Shown here piece by piece: positions 41,688-51,045 of a stretch of DNA of 64,000 nt. Location of the stretch: the NCBI RefSeq assembly GCF_000215745.1, contig NC_015663.1:3100001-3164000 (forward strand). Direction: 5' to 3'. The position numbers and the translations under genes are program-made. Below the pieces are notes generated by a model that was not told the DNA's origin, did not search any database, and worked only from the letters and a program-made list of their open reading frames with translations. Source of the stretch: Klebsiella aerogenes KCTC 2190. Its GTDB lineage: Bacteria; Pseudomonadota; Gammaproteobacteria; Enterobacterales; Enterobacteriaceae. Positions within the stretch are counted from its first letter, which is position 1. Each line of letters starts with the position of its first letter.

Positions 41688-43265
41688 TTAGTTGACGGTA
41701 AACTCGTCGCTGCCCAGATGGTTGTAGTCCACCTTCTGTAACTGGAAATTGGTGATATACACCGGTCCGGCTTTCTGTTCCGAGATAAAGCGATAGCGTG
41801 GGGTAATTTCCTGTGCGCTGATGCCGGTCCACTGCGAGAAGAAGCTGAGGAAATCATTCGCCGAGCGGCGGGCTTTAATCATCTTATGCGCTTTATCGTC
41901 GCTGGAGAGCACCATAAACGGTACCTGGAAGTTCTGCTGATATTTGTCATCATGGGCGAGATACTGCACCGCTTTACCGCGTTCTTTAAATGCCAGACCG
42001 TGATCGGAAAAATAGGTGAGCGAGAAAGAGCTGCCGGAATTCTGTAGCTGGCCGTAGAGTTTCGCCAACAGCGCGTCGGTTTGCGTCACGCTGTAGAGAT
42101 AGCATGAGGTCTCCTTTGACTGCACAAATGTGGTGTACTTGCCTTTGGTACGATCGCAGGCCTGCGGGTGCGAGCCCATAATATGCAATACGATCAACTG
42201 CGGCTGGCTGCGCTCGACTGATAAGACCTGCTCGGTCAGTTTCAGCAACTGCTCATCCTGCGTATTTTTATTGGCTTCAAAATCCCCATTTTTCAGGAAC
42301 TGCACTTCATCGGCGCGTTTGGCGATGCTGGCGATGGCGGTGTCGTATTCACCAATTTGCCCTTGATTGGAGAACCACCAGGTCTGGAAGCCCGCGCGGT
42401 TGGCGAGGGTGACGAAGTTATCCTGATACTGGGGTTTACCGTATACCACCCGATTGAGGGTCAGGCCCAGCGACTTCTGCGTGGAGCCGCTGGCGGCGAC
42501 GTAGTTTTTAAACAGATAGCCGTTGACCGAACTGGCGAACGGCGTGTTGTCCCAGTGGCCGCCGAAAGCGCCAAGCGCATCGCGGCGCGCGCTCTCACCA
42601 ATCACCACGACATAGAGATGGTACTTCGGCTTCACCGCCAGCACGTGCCAGCTATCTTTCATGTTCGCCAACTGCGCCATCCGCGCCTGTTCATCCAGCA
42701 CTTCATTGTTATTAACGATCACGTCTTTTACGAAGCGCACGGCGGGGTAACCGCTATCAATGACTTTAAAGACGCCGCCCCAGGCCAGATTCTGCACAGG
42801 TTGCAGGAAGAAGATACCGATGCTAAACAGCAGCCCCAGATATTCCACTTTGCCAAGGCGCGCGGGCGGCTGTGGTTTGCGCCGTACGGCAATGACGCCG
42901 AGGGCGAAGATAAATACCGCCAGCAAATAGTTGTACCACGGGAAAATAGTGAGAATTTCCGTCGACTCTTCCACGTTGGTGGCGTGCAGCGCCAGCAGCG
43001 TATTGAAGTTTGGCGCGCCGTAAGCCTGGCCGAAGGGATAGTACATCGCGGCCAGCAGGGAATAGAGGCCAACTACCCCTTTTTGTACCCGCGGAAAGGT
43101 GCGCCAAAGCAGATGGAGTACGCAGGTAAACGCAACGGTATAGAGCAAGCTAAATTCATACCCAAGCGCCAGATTAATCAACAGCGACTGTAAAAAGTAG
43201 AATCCTGTCCACGGGTTCAGGGCCAGTCTGCGGGCGGCCAGCGTTTCTTTCAGAGTGACATTCAT
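41688..43265 (-). CDS. opgE: Phosphoethanolamine transferase OpgE
   Basis: OpgE (YbiP) adds phosphoethanolamine to osmoregulated periplasmic glucans. It has 525 residues (527 in E. coli), five N-terminal membrane segments and a periplasmic domain of the EptA superfamily. The equivalent nucleophile region is VVIGESARRDALG, with Ser where EptA has Thr, as in E. coli OpgE. Metal motifs include SDHGLAF. It is the second phosphoethanolamine transferase in the window. Confidence 0.94.
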   Translation of the reverse strand: MNVTLKETLAARRLALNPWTGFYFLQSLLINLALGYEFSLLYTVAFTCVLHLLWRTFPRVQKGVVGLYSLLAAMYYPFGQAYGAPNFNTLLALHATNVEESTEILTIFPWYNYLLAVFIFALGVIAVRRKPQPPARLGKVEYLGLLFSIGIFFLQPVQNLAWGGVFKVIDSGYPAVRFVKDVIVNNNEVLDEQARMAQLANMKDSWHVLAVKPKYHLYVVVIGESARRDALGAFGGHWDNTPFASSVNGYLFKNYVAASGSTQKSLGLTLNRVVYGKPQYQDNFVTLANRAGFQTWWFSNQGQIGEYDTAIASIAKRADEVQFLKNGDFEANKNTQDEQLLKLTEQVLSVERSQPQLIVLHIMGSHPQACDRTKGKYTTFVQSKETSCYLYSVTQTDALLAKLYGQLQNSGSSFSLTYFSDHGLAFKERGKAVQYLAHDDKYQQNFQVPFMVLSSDDKAHKMIKARRSANDFLSFFSQWTGISAQEITPRYRFISEQKAGPVYITNFQLQKVDYNHLGSDEFTVN

Positions 43266-43501
43266 AATTCGTAATCAACAAGACGCCATGTTCGTCCCCT
43301 GGCATCAAGGGGGTAAAACCTGCTGGACAGTGCGTGAAGAGGGTCTCTGCGAGCCGCAGTAGTGGCAGGGCTGACAAACGATAGGGCCTGCGAATGGTAA
43401 GGTCAACTATTCATAACAGATTGTTTTGCGAGAAAGCTTACAAAACTTGAAAAAAGCGCTGAAAGGCGAGGCAACCGGGTAGGTTAACGGGGAAAAATGA
43501 C

Positions 43502-43533
43502 AAAAAAATGAAGCGGCGTACGGCGACGCCGCG
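43502..43533 (-). terminator. Terminator of mntS
   Basis: GCGGCGT (43513-43519) pairs with ACGCCGC (43526-43532) directly after the mntS stop. On the minus strand it is followed by TTCATTTTTTT, a good intrinsic terminator. Confidence 0.85.
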
Positions 43534-43659
43534 TTAGTGGTTAGGTTTATCCTGCTGCGGTTTGCCGTTGATCATGTCGCACAGCATGCCGATCAGCATT
43601 AAGCGTACTTTAAAGGGTGAATGGCTAAACACGTTTAAGCACCTCTTGAATTCGTTCAT
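43534..43659 (-). CDS. mntS: Manganese small protein MntS
   Basis: MntS is a 41-residue peptide (42 in E. coli) starting MNEFKRCLNVFSHSPFKVRL and ending KPQQDKPNH. It is nearly identical to E. coli MntS, which raises free manganese when the metal is scarce, apparently by blocking the exporter MntP. AGGAGGAA-like bases precede the ATG. It is divergent from mntR, with MntR boxes between them, so manganese should repress it. It is too short for usual gene callers. Confidence 0.93.
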   Translation of the reverse strand: MNEFKRCLNVFSHSPFKVRLMLIGMLCDMINGKPQQDKPNH

Positions 43660-43720
43660 GGTTATTCCTCCTGCGTTTTCGCGCCGTCAAATCCGTGATG
43701 GCTGTTTGCATTACATACAG

Positions 43721-43755
43721 ATATAGCACAGGCTATATTTTATAGCTATGGCTAA
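43721..43755. promoter_or_regulatory. Two MntR boxes between mntS and mntR
   Basis: Box 1, ATATAGC-ACAG-GCTATAT (43721-43738), matches the E. coli MntR motif core ATAGC-N4-GCTAT. Box 2, ATAGC-TATG-GCTAA (43742-43755), is weaker. Their centres are about 19-20 bases apart, nearly two helical turns. They lie 62 bases upstream of mntS and 91 upstream of mntR. Confidence 0.8.
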
Positions 43756-43845
43756 AATGTTATTTTTTTGTGCTCCGGGCGCAATCCATTACAATGTGGA
43801 TCCTTTTATATGATGCTTGACGCGTCACACCAACGAGGAAGCACA

Positions 43846-44313
43846 ATGAACCGTCGCGCAGGTAAGCCCATAACTAAAAAAGTGACGCAGCTGGTTAATG
43901 TCGAAGAACACGTAGAGGGGTTTCGTCAGGTGCGCGAAGCGCATCGTCGCGAGCTGATTGATGACTATGTGGAGCTTATCTCCGATCTGATCAACGAAGT
44001 GGGCGAAGCGCGCCAGGTGGATATGGCTGCGCGTCTTGGCGTTTCGCAACCGACGGTGGCGAAAATGCTTAAGCGTCTGGCGAGCGTCGGCTTGATCGAA
44101 CAGATCCCCTGGCGCGGGATCTTCTTAACCCCGGAAGGGGAAAAGCTGGCCCATGAAAGCCGCGAGCGTCATCAGATAGTGGAAAACTTTCTGCTGGCGA
44201 TTGGCGTGAGTCCGGAGATTGCCCGCCGCGACGCCGAGGGAATGGAACACCACGTTAGCGAAGAGACGCTGGCGCAATTTAAGCTGTTTACCCAGAGATT
44301 ACACGCAGAATGA
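43846..44313 (+). CDS. mntR: Manganese-responsive regulator MntR
   Basis: MntR is a 155-residue DtxR-family regulator that binds Mn(II), represses mntH and mntS and activates mntP. The winged helix [20 protein letters not shown] is at residues about 49-68. Metal ligands fall in [12 protein letters not shown] and [13 protein letters not shown] start at 43846 (MNRRAGKP) after GAGGA. It overlaps ybiR by 4 bases. Confidence 0.95.
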   Translation: MNRRAGKPITKKVTQLVNVEEHVEGFRQVREAHRRELIDDYVELISDLINEVGEARQVDMAARLGVSQPTVAKMLKRLASVGLIEQIPWRGIFLTPEGEKLAHESRERHQIVENFLLAIGVSPEIARRDAEGMEHHVSEETLAQFKLFTQRLHAE

Positions 44314-45422
44314 ATCTCCCCCTTGTGCAGTCGCTCGCTCGCGACCGTTTCCTGCATCTTTTGTTACTTATCGCCGTTATCCTTAGCCTGTTTGTTCCTT
44401 TCGCGCCTAAGCGCTGGGGGCAGGCTATCGACTGGCACACTATCATCACCCTTAGTGGGCTGATGCTGCTGACCAAAGGGATTGAACTGAGCGGTTATTT
44501 TGATGTGCTGGGGCGCAAAATGGCGCGCCGTTTCGTCACCGAACGCCAACTGGCCATCTTCATGGTGCTGGCTGCCGCGCTGCTTTCCACTTTTTTGACC
44601 AACGACGTCGCGCTGTTCATTGTCGTTCCCCTCACGTTAACGCTAAAAAAATGGTGCGCCATCCCGGTGAACCGGCTGATTATTTTTGAAGCGCTGGCGG
44701 TTAACGCCGGCTCTTTATTAACGCCCATCGGCAATCCGCAGAATATTTTACTGTGGGGCCGCTCCGGGCTATCGTTTCTTGCCTTTATCGGCCAGATGCT
44801 GCCGCTGGCGGCGGCGATGATGATCACGCTATTGGTGCTGTGTTGGTTCTGTTTCCCCGCCGCTCGGCTCAATTATCAAAGTAGCGACAAAGCGCCGGAG
44901 TGGCGGCCGAGGCTGGTGTGGAGCTGCCTCGCTTTCTACCTTATCTTTCTGGCGGCGCTGGAGATGAAGCAGGAACTCTGGGGACTGTCGATCATTGCCG
45001 TCGGGTTCCTGCTGCTGGCGCGAGCGGTGATTATCAACGTCGACTGGTCGCTGCTGCTGGTGTTTATGGCGATGTTTATCGACGTTCATCTGCTGACGCA
45101 GTTGCCGGTGCTGCAGCAGTGGCTGAACGACGTCGGCCAGCTCTCGCATGGCGGGCTATGGCTGACGGCAATTGGCCTGTCGCAGTTTATCAGCAACGTG
45201 CCGTCGACTATTTTGCTGCTCAATTACGTGCCGCCAACGATGCTGTTAGCCTGGGCGGTGAACGTCGGCGGCTTTGGACTGCTGCCCGGATCGCTGGCGA
45301 ACCTGATTGCGCTGCGGATGGCCGGCGACCGCCGGATCTGGTGGCGTTTTCATCTTTATTCCATTCCGCTGCTGATCTGGGCGGCGCTTACCGGTTACGC
45401 CATGCTCGCGCTGTGGCGCTGA
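44310..45422 (+). CDS. ybiR: YbiR, CitMHS/ArsB-like membrane transporter
   Basis: YbiR is a 370-residue inner membrane protein with about ten hydrophobic segments, of the ion transporter superfamily (arsenite/citrate/Na-dicarboxylate type). The conserved [13 protein letters not shown] and [14 protein letters not shown] motifs are present. The substrate is unknown. Translational coupling to mntR (ATGA overlap) hints at a metal-related role, which is inference. Confidence 0.9.
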   Translation: MNLPLVQSLARDRFLHLLLLIAVILSLFVPFAPKRWGQAIDWHTIITLSGLMLLTKGIELSGYFDVLGRKMARRFVTERQLAIFMVLAAALLSTFLTNDVALFIVVPLTLTLKKWCAIPVNRLIIFEALAVNAGSLLTPIGNPQNILLWGRSGLSFLAFIGQMLPLAAAMMITLLVLCWFCFPAARLNYQSSDKAPEWRPRLVWSCLAFYLIFLAALEMKQELWGLSIIAVGFLLLARAVIINVDWSLLLVFMAMFIDVHLLTQLPVLQQWLNDVGQLSHGGLWLTAIGLSQFISNVPSTILLLNYVPPTMLLAWAVNVGGFGLLPGSLANLIALRMAGDRRIWWRFHLYSIPLLIWAALTGYAMLALWR

Positions 45423-45529
45423 TTTTCAGAGGATTGGGCAAGAAACGGGCAGGAACACCCCATTCGCGATGACGACGCTCGGGCTATAACTATCTGGCTG
45501 ACGTTAATCATCCGAATGAGGAGACTGCT

Positions 45530-46570
45530 ATGCGTTATCAAAAACTGGGAAATACCGGCCTGTTTGTCTCTGAGCTGTGCCTTGGCACCATGACCTTCGG
45601 CGGCGAAGAGGGGATGTGGGGAAAAATCGGCCAGCTGCGCCAGGCGGAAGCCGAACAGCTGGTGGGCAGCGCGCTGGATGCGGGCATCAACTTCATCGAT
45701 ACCGCCAACGTTTATTCAGAAGGACGCTCGGAGGAGATCACCGGCCAGGCGTTAAAGAATCTGAAGATACCGCGTGAAAACGTGGTGGTGGCGACCAAAG
45801 TGTTCGGCGAAACCGGCACCGCTGGGGTGAACTCGCGCGGCAGCTCACGCTACCACATTATGGGCAGCGTGAAAGAGAGCCTGCGCCGCCTGCAGCTCGA
45901 TCATATCGATCTCTATCAATTACACGGTTTCGATCCGGCGACGCCTATCGAAGAGACGCTATCGGCGCTGGACACCCTGGTGCAGCAGGGGCATGTGCGC
46001 TATATCGGCGTTTCTAACTGGGCGGCATGGCAAATCGCCAAAGCGCTGGGCATCGCGGAACGCCTCGGGCTCTCGCGCTTTGCTTCTCTGCAGGCTTACT
46101 ACACGATTGCCGGGCGTGAGCTGGAACGCGAACTGGTGCCGATGATGCAAAGCGAAGGTCTCGGCCTGATGGTCTGGAGCCCGCTGGCGGGCGGTCTGTT
46201 GAGCGGTAAATATCGCCGCGATGGTCAGGCGGAAGCGGGCGGTCGTCGACTGGAGTTCGATTTCCCGCCGGTGAATAAAGATCGCGCCTTTGACTGCATT
46301 GATGTTATGCAGGTGATAGCCGAAGCGAAAGGGGTCTCGGTGGCGCAGATTGCGCTGGCGTGGTTACTGCATCAGCCGGCGGTCACCAGCGTTATTATTG
46401 GCGCCAAACGGGCCGAGCAGTTGCAGGATAACATTGCCGCCACCGCTATTCGCCTGAGTGAAGATGAGCTGCGCCAGCTTGACGCGGTCAGCGCGCTGCC
46501 GCGCGAGTATCCGGGTTGGATGCTGGAGCGCCAGGGGGAATATCGCCGTAAGCAGCTTGACGCGCAGTAA
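45530..46570 (+). CDS. Aldo/keto reductase
   Basis: This is a 346-residue NADPH-dependent aldo/keto reductase. The catalytic tetrad is visible: Asp and Tyr in FIDTANVYSEG, Lys in VVVATKVFG and His in LYQLHGFD. The cofactor-binding ending SVIIGAKRAEQLQDN is also present. The substrate cannot be read from sequence. GAGGAG precedes the ATG. A strong terminator follows, so it is its own unit. It is absent from this position in E. coli K-12, as far as I recall. Confidence 0.88.
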   Translation: MRYQKLGNTGLFVSELCLGTMTFGGEEGMWGKIGQLRQAEAEQLVGSALDAGINFIDTANVYSEGRSEEITGQALKNLKIPRENVVVATKVFGETGTAGVNSRGSSRYHIMGSVKESLRRLQLDHIDLYQLHGFDPATPIEETLSALDTLVQQGHVRYIGVSNWAAWQIAKALGIAERLGLSRFASLQAYYTIAGRELERELVPMMQSEGLGLMVWSPLAGGLLSGKYRRDGQAEAGGRRLEFDFPPVNKDRAFDCIDVMQVIAEAKGVSVAQIALAWLLHQPAVTSVIIGAKRAEQLQDNIAATAIRLSEDELRQLDAVSALPREYPGWMLERQGEYRRKQLDAQ

Positions 46571-46590
46571 CGCTGTTTTTTCGTGCTTAT

Positions 46591-46620
46591 AAAGATCGCC
46601 GCTTGCGGCGATCTTTTTTG
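46591..46620 (+). terminator. Terminator after the aldo/keto reductase
   Basis: AAAGATCGCCGC (46591-46602) pairs with GCGGCGATCTTT (46605-46616), running into TTTTTT. It separates this gene from the glycosidase operon. Confidence 0.9.
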
Positions 46621-46677
46621 TTTGTATGGCTCACAGAAAACGATCCTGCTTTTGCTTCGGCGGTAGTTTTTTTGTAT

Positions 46678-46710
46678 ATGACTAGTCATAACATTTAAAT
46701 GACTAGTCAT
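46678..46710. promoter_or_regulatory. Twin operators ATGACTAGTCAT of the GH1 gene
   Basis: ATGACTAGTCAT occurs twice as a perfect 12-bp palindrome, at 46678-46689 and 46699-46710, with centres 21 bases apart. The second ends 15 bases before the glycosidase ATG, where it would block transcription. GntR/HutC-type regulators bind such short palindromes, and one is encoded downstream at 48163. Confidence 0.85.
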
Positions 46711-46725
46711 ATACAGAGGCGAACC

Positions 46726-48102
46726 ATGAAAGACAAACTACCGGCCAATTTTTTATGGGGTAATTCGGTCTCCAGCATGCAGACCGAAGGGGCGTGGAAT
46801 GAGGGGGGGAAGGGGATGTCGGTGTACGATATCCGTGAACCGTCGGAGTTCGCCTCGGACTGGAAGGTAGCGACCGACTCCTACCATCGCTTCCGCGAAG
46901 ATTTTGATTTAATGCAGGATCTGGGCATGAACTGCTATCGCTTCCAGATTGCCTGGAGCCGCGTCTGTCCGCAGGGAGATGGCGAGTTTAATGAAGAGGG
47001 GATTGCGTTCTACCATCAGTTTATTGATGAGCTCATTGCCCGCGGTATTGAACCGATGATCTGCCTCTATCACTTCGATATGCCCTTGTCGCTGGCGGAG
47101 CGCTATAACGGTTTTACCGATCGCCGGGTAATGGACGCTTTTATCCGCTATGGCCAGAAGATGATCGACTGCTACGGCGATAAGGTGAAGTACTGGCTGA
47201 CCTTCAACGAACAGAATCTTTACCATTCGCCGGAGGCTTTTCTGATCACCGGCTATCTGCGTGGCGATAAAACGTTGCGCGAACTCTACCAGATCCAGCA
47301 CCACGTGATGATGGCGCACGTCCATCTCACCGACTATCTGCATCAGGCCAAACCGCAGTGTCTGATGGGCGGAATGCTGGCCCATGCGCTGGTCTATCCG
47401 GCAACCTGTAAGCCGCGCGATATTCTGTGCGCCCAGCAACTGGACGAGTTTTTAAATCAGAACCTGCTGCGCGCGTACGCGGGCGAGGGCTATAGTCCGG
47501 AAGTGATGCATTTTGTCGCCCGTGAAGGTTTTGACGATATCTATCGTCCTGAAGATATCGCGTTGATGGCAAGGGTGAAGGTCGACTATCTGGCATTCAG
47601 CTACTACGCCAGCCGCACGCTCAATAGCGACGCGATTCCGCCAGGTACGGCGGTGAACAACTATATGTTGTTCGGTAATCAGGACAATCCATACCTGAAA
47701 GCGACGGAATGGAACTGGCAGATCGATCCGCTGGGATTCCGCACGATCATTACCCGCTATTACAACGACTGGCGGCTGCCGGTCTTCCCAATTGAAAACG
47801 GGATTGGGGTGATCGAATCCTGGGACGGCGAAAATCAGGTCGCCGATGATTACCGCATTGCCTACCACCGTGACCACATTAACGCCATGAAAGCGGCAAT
47901 GTTTGAAGACGGGGCGCAGGTGATAGGCTATCTCGGCTGGGGATTAATCGATATCCTTAGCTCGCAGGGCGACATGCGTAAACGCTATGGTGTGGTGTAC
48001 GTCAATCGTGAAAACCACGATCTCAAGGATCTTAAGCGGGTACCGAAGAAAAGCTACGCGTGGTTGAAGCGGGTTATCCACAGTAATGGCGAAGAGATGT
48101 AA
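46726..48102 (+). CDS. GH1 6-phospho-beta-glucosidase-like enzyme
   Basis: This is a 458-residue glycoside hydrolase family 1 enzyme. The acid/base Glu162 is in TFNEQN and the nucleophile Glu357 in PVFPIENGIG. The ending (DMRKRYGVVYV, then KKSYAW) carries the Ser/Lys/Tyr phosphate-binding signature of 6-phospho-beta-glucosidases such as BglA. It should hydrolyse a sugar phosphate brought in by a PTS, but no PTS gene is adjacent. I start at 46726, since the frame upstream runs through the operators. The GntR gene follows after 60 bases. Confidence 0.88.
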   Translation: MKDKLPANFLWGNSVSSMQTEGAWNEGGKGMSVYDIREPSEFASDWKVATDSYHRFREDFDLMQDLGMNCYRFQIAWSRVCPQGDGEFNEEGIAFYHQFIDELIARGIEPMICLYHFDMPLSLAERYNGFTDRRVMDAFIRYGQKMIDCYGDKVKYWLTFNEQNLYHSPEAFLITGYLRGDKTLRELYQIQHHVMMAHVHLTDYLHQAKPQCLMGGMLAHALVYPATCKPRDILCAQQLDEFLNQNLLRAYAGEGYSPEVMHFVAREGFDDIYRPEDIALMARVKVDYLAFSYYASRTLNSDAIPPGTAVNNYMLFGNQDNPYLKATEWNWQIDPLGFRTIITRYYNDWRLPVFPIENGIGVIESWDGENQVADDYRIAYHRDHINAMKAAMFEDGAQVIGYLGWGLIDILSSQGDMRKRYGVVYVNRENHDLKDLKRVPKKSYAWLKRVIHSNGEEM

Positions 48103-48162
48103 CGGCGAGCGGGCGGTGTATGCTGCCCGCCAGCCCCTCACAAAATAGTAAAGGATCGGAGA

Positions 48163-48879
48163 ATGACGGCGAAGTATCTTAATATCGCGCGGGAAATAAA
48201 AAAGCGGATCATTAGCCAGCAGTATCCTGCCAGCGCGCCGTTACCCGACCAGTTTGCGCTGGCGGCAGAGTTCAATACCAGCCGGATGACGATCCAGCAG
48301 GCAATGCGTCAGCTGATTGTCGAGGGGCTTATCTACACCCGCAAAGGGCAGGGTACCTTTGTGCGGAAAAATTTCCTCCAGCTATCGCAGTGGGAACTGC
48401 CCGGCAGCGACTATTTCGGCGCCACCAAAACCTGGGAGCATCTCGGCGAGGTGCAAAGCGAAGTCGTGCGCTTTGAACTGCGTTTTCCCAGCGAGAAGGA
48501 ACAGAGTTCGCTGCTGATCGACGCCGATGCGCCGGTGTATGACTTTGTCCGCCTGCGGTTGCTTAACGGCGAGCCGATTTCGCTGGATTTAACGGTAATG
48601 CCGGTGGCGCTGGTGCCGGGGCTCAATAAAAGCCATCTACAAAGCTCGGTGTTTCGTTACGTGCAGGAGACGCTGGGGCTGAAGCTGATGGGGTCTTATC
48701 GGGTGGTGCGGGCGATTAAGCCGGATGAGCTGGATAAATTACATCTTAACTGCGAGCCGACCGACCCGGTGCTGGAGGTTGAGCAGGTTATCTATCTGGA
48801 AGACGGTACGCCGCTGGAGTACGCGCACTGTCACTACCGCTACGATCATGGCGGGGTCATTCTGGTCAATAACGGCTAA
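48163..48879 (+). CDS. GntR/HutC-family regulator with UTRA domain
   Basis: The 238-residue regulator has an N-terminal winged helix (FALAAEFNTSRMTIQQAMRQLIVEGLIYTRKGQGTFV, residues 27-63) and a C-terminal UTRA ligand-binding domain (about 95-235). UTRA regulators often sense sugar phosphates. It is the second gene after the GH1 enzyme and is the best candidate for binding the twin palindromes upstream, which would make it autoregulatory. Confidence 0.88.
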   Translation: MTAKYLNIAREIKKRIISQQYPASAPLPDQFALAAEFNTSRMTIQQAMRQLIVEGLIYTRKGQGTFVRKNFLQLSQWELPGSDYFGATKTWEHLGEVQSEVVRFELRFPSEKEQSSLLIDADAPVYDFVRLRLLNGEPISLDLTVMPVALVPGLNKSHLQSSVFRYVQETLGLKLMGSYRVVRAIKPDELDKLHLNCEPTDPVLEVEQVIYLEDGTPLEYAHCHYRYDHGGVILVNNG

Positions 48880-48925
48880 CCGGGAGCGCTCCCTGCTGGC
48901 GCAGCGCTTAGCAGATGCAGATAAA

Positions 48926-48954
48926 AAAACGGCGGGCACCAGGCCCGCCGTTTT
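48926..48954. terminator. Bidirectional terminator between the GntR gene and ldtB
   Basis: AAAACGGCGGGC (48926-48937) pairs with GCCCGCCGTTTT (48943-48954) around ACCAG. A-rich and T-rich flanks let it serve both convergent genes. Confidence 0.92.
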
Positions 48955-48970
48955 CATGTGCTAGCTGAAC

Positions 48971-49894
48971 TTAGTTCAGGCGCACCGGCATCCCTGAACG
49001 GTTCTGGATCGCCTGATCCATTACGCTCTGGTCAACGTCAGGCTGGCTGGTCACCGACTGCACGGCCTGAGTCAGGCTGATAGGCACGATTTCGCCGCCT
49101 TTGAACTGCGCTTCGGTGGTCGACAGCGGGTTGTGTACTTCGACGTAGCGGCTGCCATCCGGTTCGGTGGTGGCTTTTACCGGCTCATCGATAAACTGCA
49201 CGCGGGTGCCGACCGGCACGTTCTCAAACAGGAATTTGATGTCTTCGTTACGCAGACGCACGCAGCCGTGGCTCACGCGCAGGCCGATACCAAAGTTGGC
49301 GTTGGTACCGTGGATGGCGTACAGACGACCGATATACAGCGCGTACAGGCCCATCGGGTTATCCGGGCCTGCTGGTACGACTGCCGGCAGCGGGTTACCT
49401 TCCGCGGCGTATTCGGCGTGCATTTTCGCCGTCGGGGTCCAGGTCGGGCCCGCTTTCTTACGCTCAACTTTGGTCGTCCAGTTGATCGGCGTATCTTTAC
49501 CCAACTGGCCGATACCGATCGGCAGTACGATCACGGTATTGGTGCCTTTCGGGTAGTAGTACAGACGCATCTCGGCGCTGTTGATGACGATGCCTTCATG
49601 CACGGTGTCCGGCAGAATCAGCTGTTGCGGAATATTCAGCACGGTACCGCCTTTTGGCAGGTAGGTATCCACGCCCGGGTTCGCTTCCAACATGTTGGAC
49701 AGACCCATCTGATATTTGGCAGCGAAATATTCCAACGGCTGTTTATTATCGTCTGGAATAGTGATGACCTGGTTCTGGCCAATCAGACGGCTGCCGTCGG
49801 TTGGCAGAGGATAGGTAACAGCTGAAGCTGTGTTGCAAAAGCCCACGATGGCGAAGGCTGCCGCTAAGAGTGTCGATAATTTCATATTCTTCAT
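48971..49894 (-). CDS. ldtB: L,D-transpeptidase LdtB
   Basis: LdtB (YbiS) attaches Braun's lipoprotein to peptidoglycan. The 307 residues begin with a signal peptide ending near ASA at residue 25. A LysM-like segment ([23 protein letters not shown]) follows, then the YkuD domain with the catalytic [11 protein letters not shown]. An internal ATG three codons in is a possible alternative start. It acts in the periplasm. Confidence 0.95.
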   Translation of the reverse strand: MKNMKLSTLLAAAFAIVGFCNTASAVTYPLPTDGSRLIGQNQVITIPDDNKQPLEYFAAKYQMGLSNMLEANPGVDTYLPKGGTVLNIPQQLILPDTVHEGIVINSAEMRLYYYPKGTNTVIVLPIGIGQLGKDTPINWTTKVERKKAGPTWTPTAKMHAEYAAEGNPLPAVVPAGPDNPMGLYALYIGRLYAIHGTNANFGIGLRVSHGCVRLRNEDIKFLFENVPVGTRVQFIDEPVKATTEPDGSRYVEVHNPLSTTEAQFKGGEIVPISLTQAVQSVTSQPDVDQSVMDQAIQNRSGMPVRLN

Positions 49895-50083
49895 GTCGTG
49901 CGCGGTGTCAACGCCACACGGGCCTTGTTAGATATTCAGATAGTAGATGGGAGCGCATTATATGTGCTTTCCGATAAACAGGTAAATCAGATGTGTACGA
50001 AATCACAATTTTTTCCTGTTGCTACTAGTGTAGTGCGCAACGCGCCGCTTTCACGGCGAATCGTCTGGTTAATGAAACGTGGA

Positions 50084-50866
50084 TTAATCTTCCAGCAGCC
50101 GTGACTGCAACGCTTCGCGCGCCTGTGGCGTCAGGCGGTATTCCTGTTCCAGCCAGCGGTCGACATGACCGTAACGCTGTTCAATGCTGGACAACGCGGT
50201 CGCCAGATATGACTCCTGAACGGTCATGATGGCGGCGAGATTTTTACGCCCGTGCTCATTAAGGCCTTCGCCGAAGGTGTCGAGCAGGAATCCTTCGACC
50301 TGCGCCAGCATCCCCTGGGTCAGCAGATACTCTTCCATGACCGTATTGCTATCACAGCCGAGCGCGAACAGCGTCAGGGCGCAGCCGACGCCGGTGCGGT
50401 CTTTACCGACGGCGCAGTGCTGCAGCAGGGCGCCGTCAAAAGGCTCCATTAGCCATTGCGTCAACTGGCGATAGGCGGCGTTATTAAACGGTAACTGGCG
50501 GTAGAGCTGTAGCATAAACTGCTCGCCGTCCATGGTGTTGAGGGTCGCGGCGTTAAACTCGGTGACTTTCGCATTGACGCTGCTGGAAAGCGGATTGGCC
50601 GGGGCGTTGAGGTAAAAGGCTTCGCTATTCAGCCGATCGGGGCTGCGATTGACCTCTGTCGGATCGCGATAATCCAGCACCCGGCTCAGCGGAATGGCGC
50701 TGAGATGATTGAGATCCTCCGGCGTCATGTTGTGCAGCGAGCCTGAGCGCAGCAGTTTGCCTGAACGTACGCGCCGGCCGTCGGCCGCGCGTTGACCGCC
50801 GAGGTCGCGAAAGTTGATGCCGCCTTGAAGCGAGATAAATGCAGGATGGCTGGTGCGGGTGGTCAT
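50084..50866 (-). CDS. Tyrosine phosphatase-fold protein
   Basis: This 260-residue protein has the P-loop HCAVGKDRTG (residues 150-159; Cys151, Arg157), the active site of tyrosine and phosphoinositide phosphatases of the MptpB/LipA type. The N-terminal signature GGINFRDLGG supports this class. There is no signal peptide. The substrate is unknown. It sits between ldtB and ybiT, where E. coli K-12 has no such gene to my memory. Confidence 0.87.
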   Translation of the reverse strand: MTTRTSHPAFISLQGGINFRDLGGQRAADGRRVRSGKLLRSGSLHNMTPEDLNHLSAIPLSRVLDYRDPTEVNRSPDRLNSEAFYLNAPANPLSSSVNAKVTEFNAATLNTMDGEQFMLQLYRQLPFNNAAYRQLTQWLMEPFDGALLQHCAVGKDRTGVGCALTLFALGCDSNTVMEEYLLTQGMLAQVEGFLLDTFGEGLNEHGRKNLAAIMTVQESYLATALSSIEQRYGHVDRWLEQEYRLTPQAREALQSRLLED

Positions 50867-51045
50867 AAATTCCCTCTGAATTGCGGATAATTATTATGTC
50901 TTAGCAATCGGTCATTTTGCGGTAAAACCCTGACCATAGCATAGTTATTGGCGGGCTTTTTACCGCAAGCCGTGAAAAGTGAACCATTTGCTGGCATAAT
51001 GTCTGGTTCATCACATCCCTAATTCTCTATTTTCAGGATATCCTC

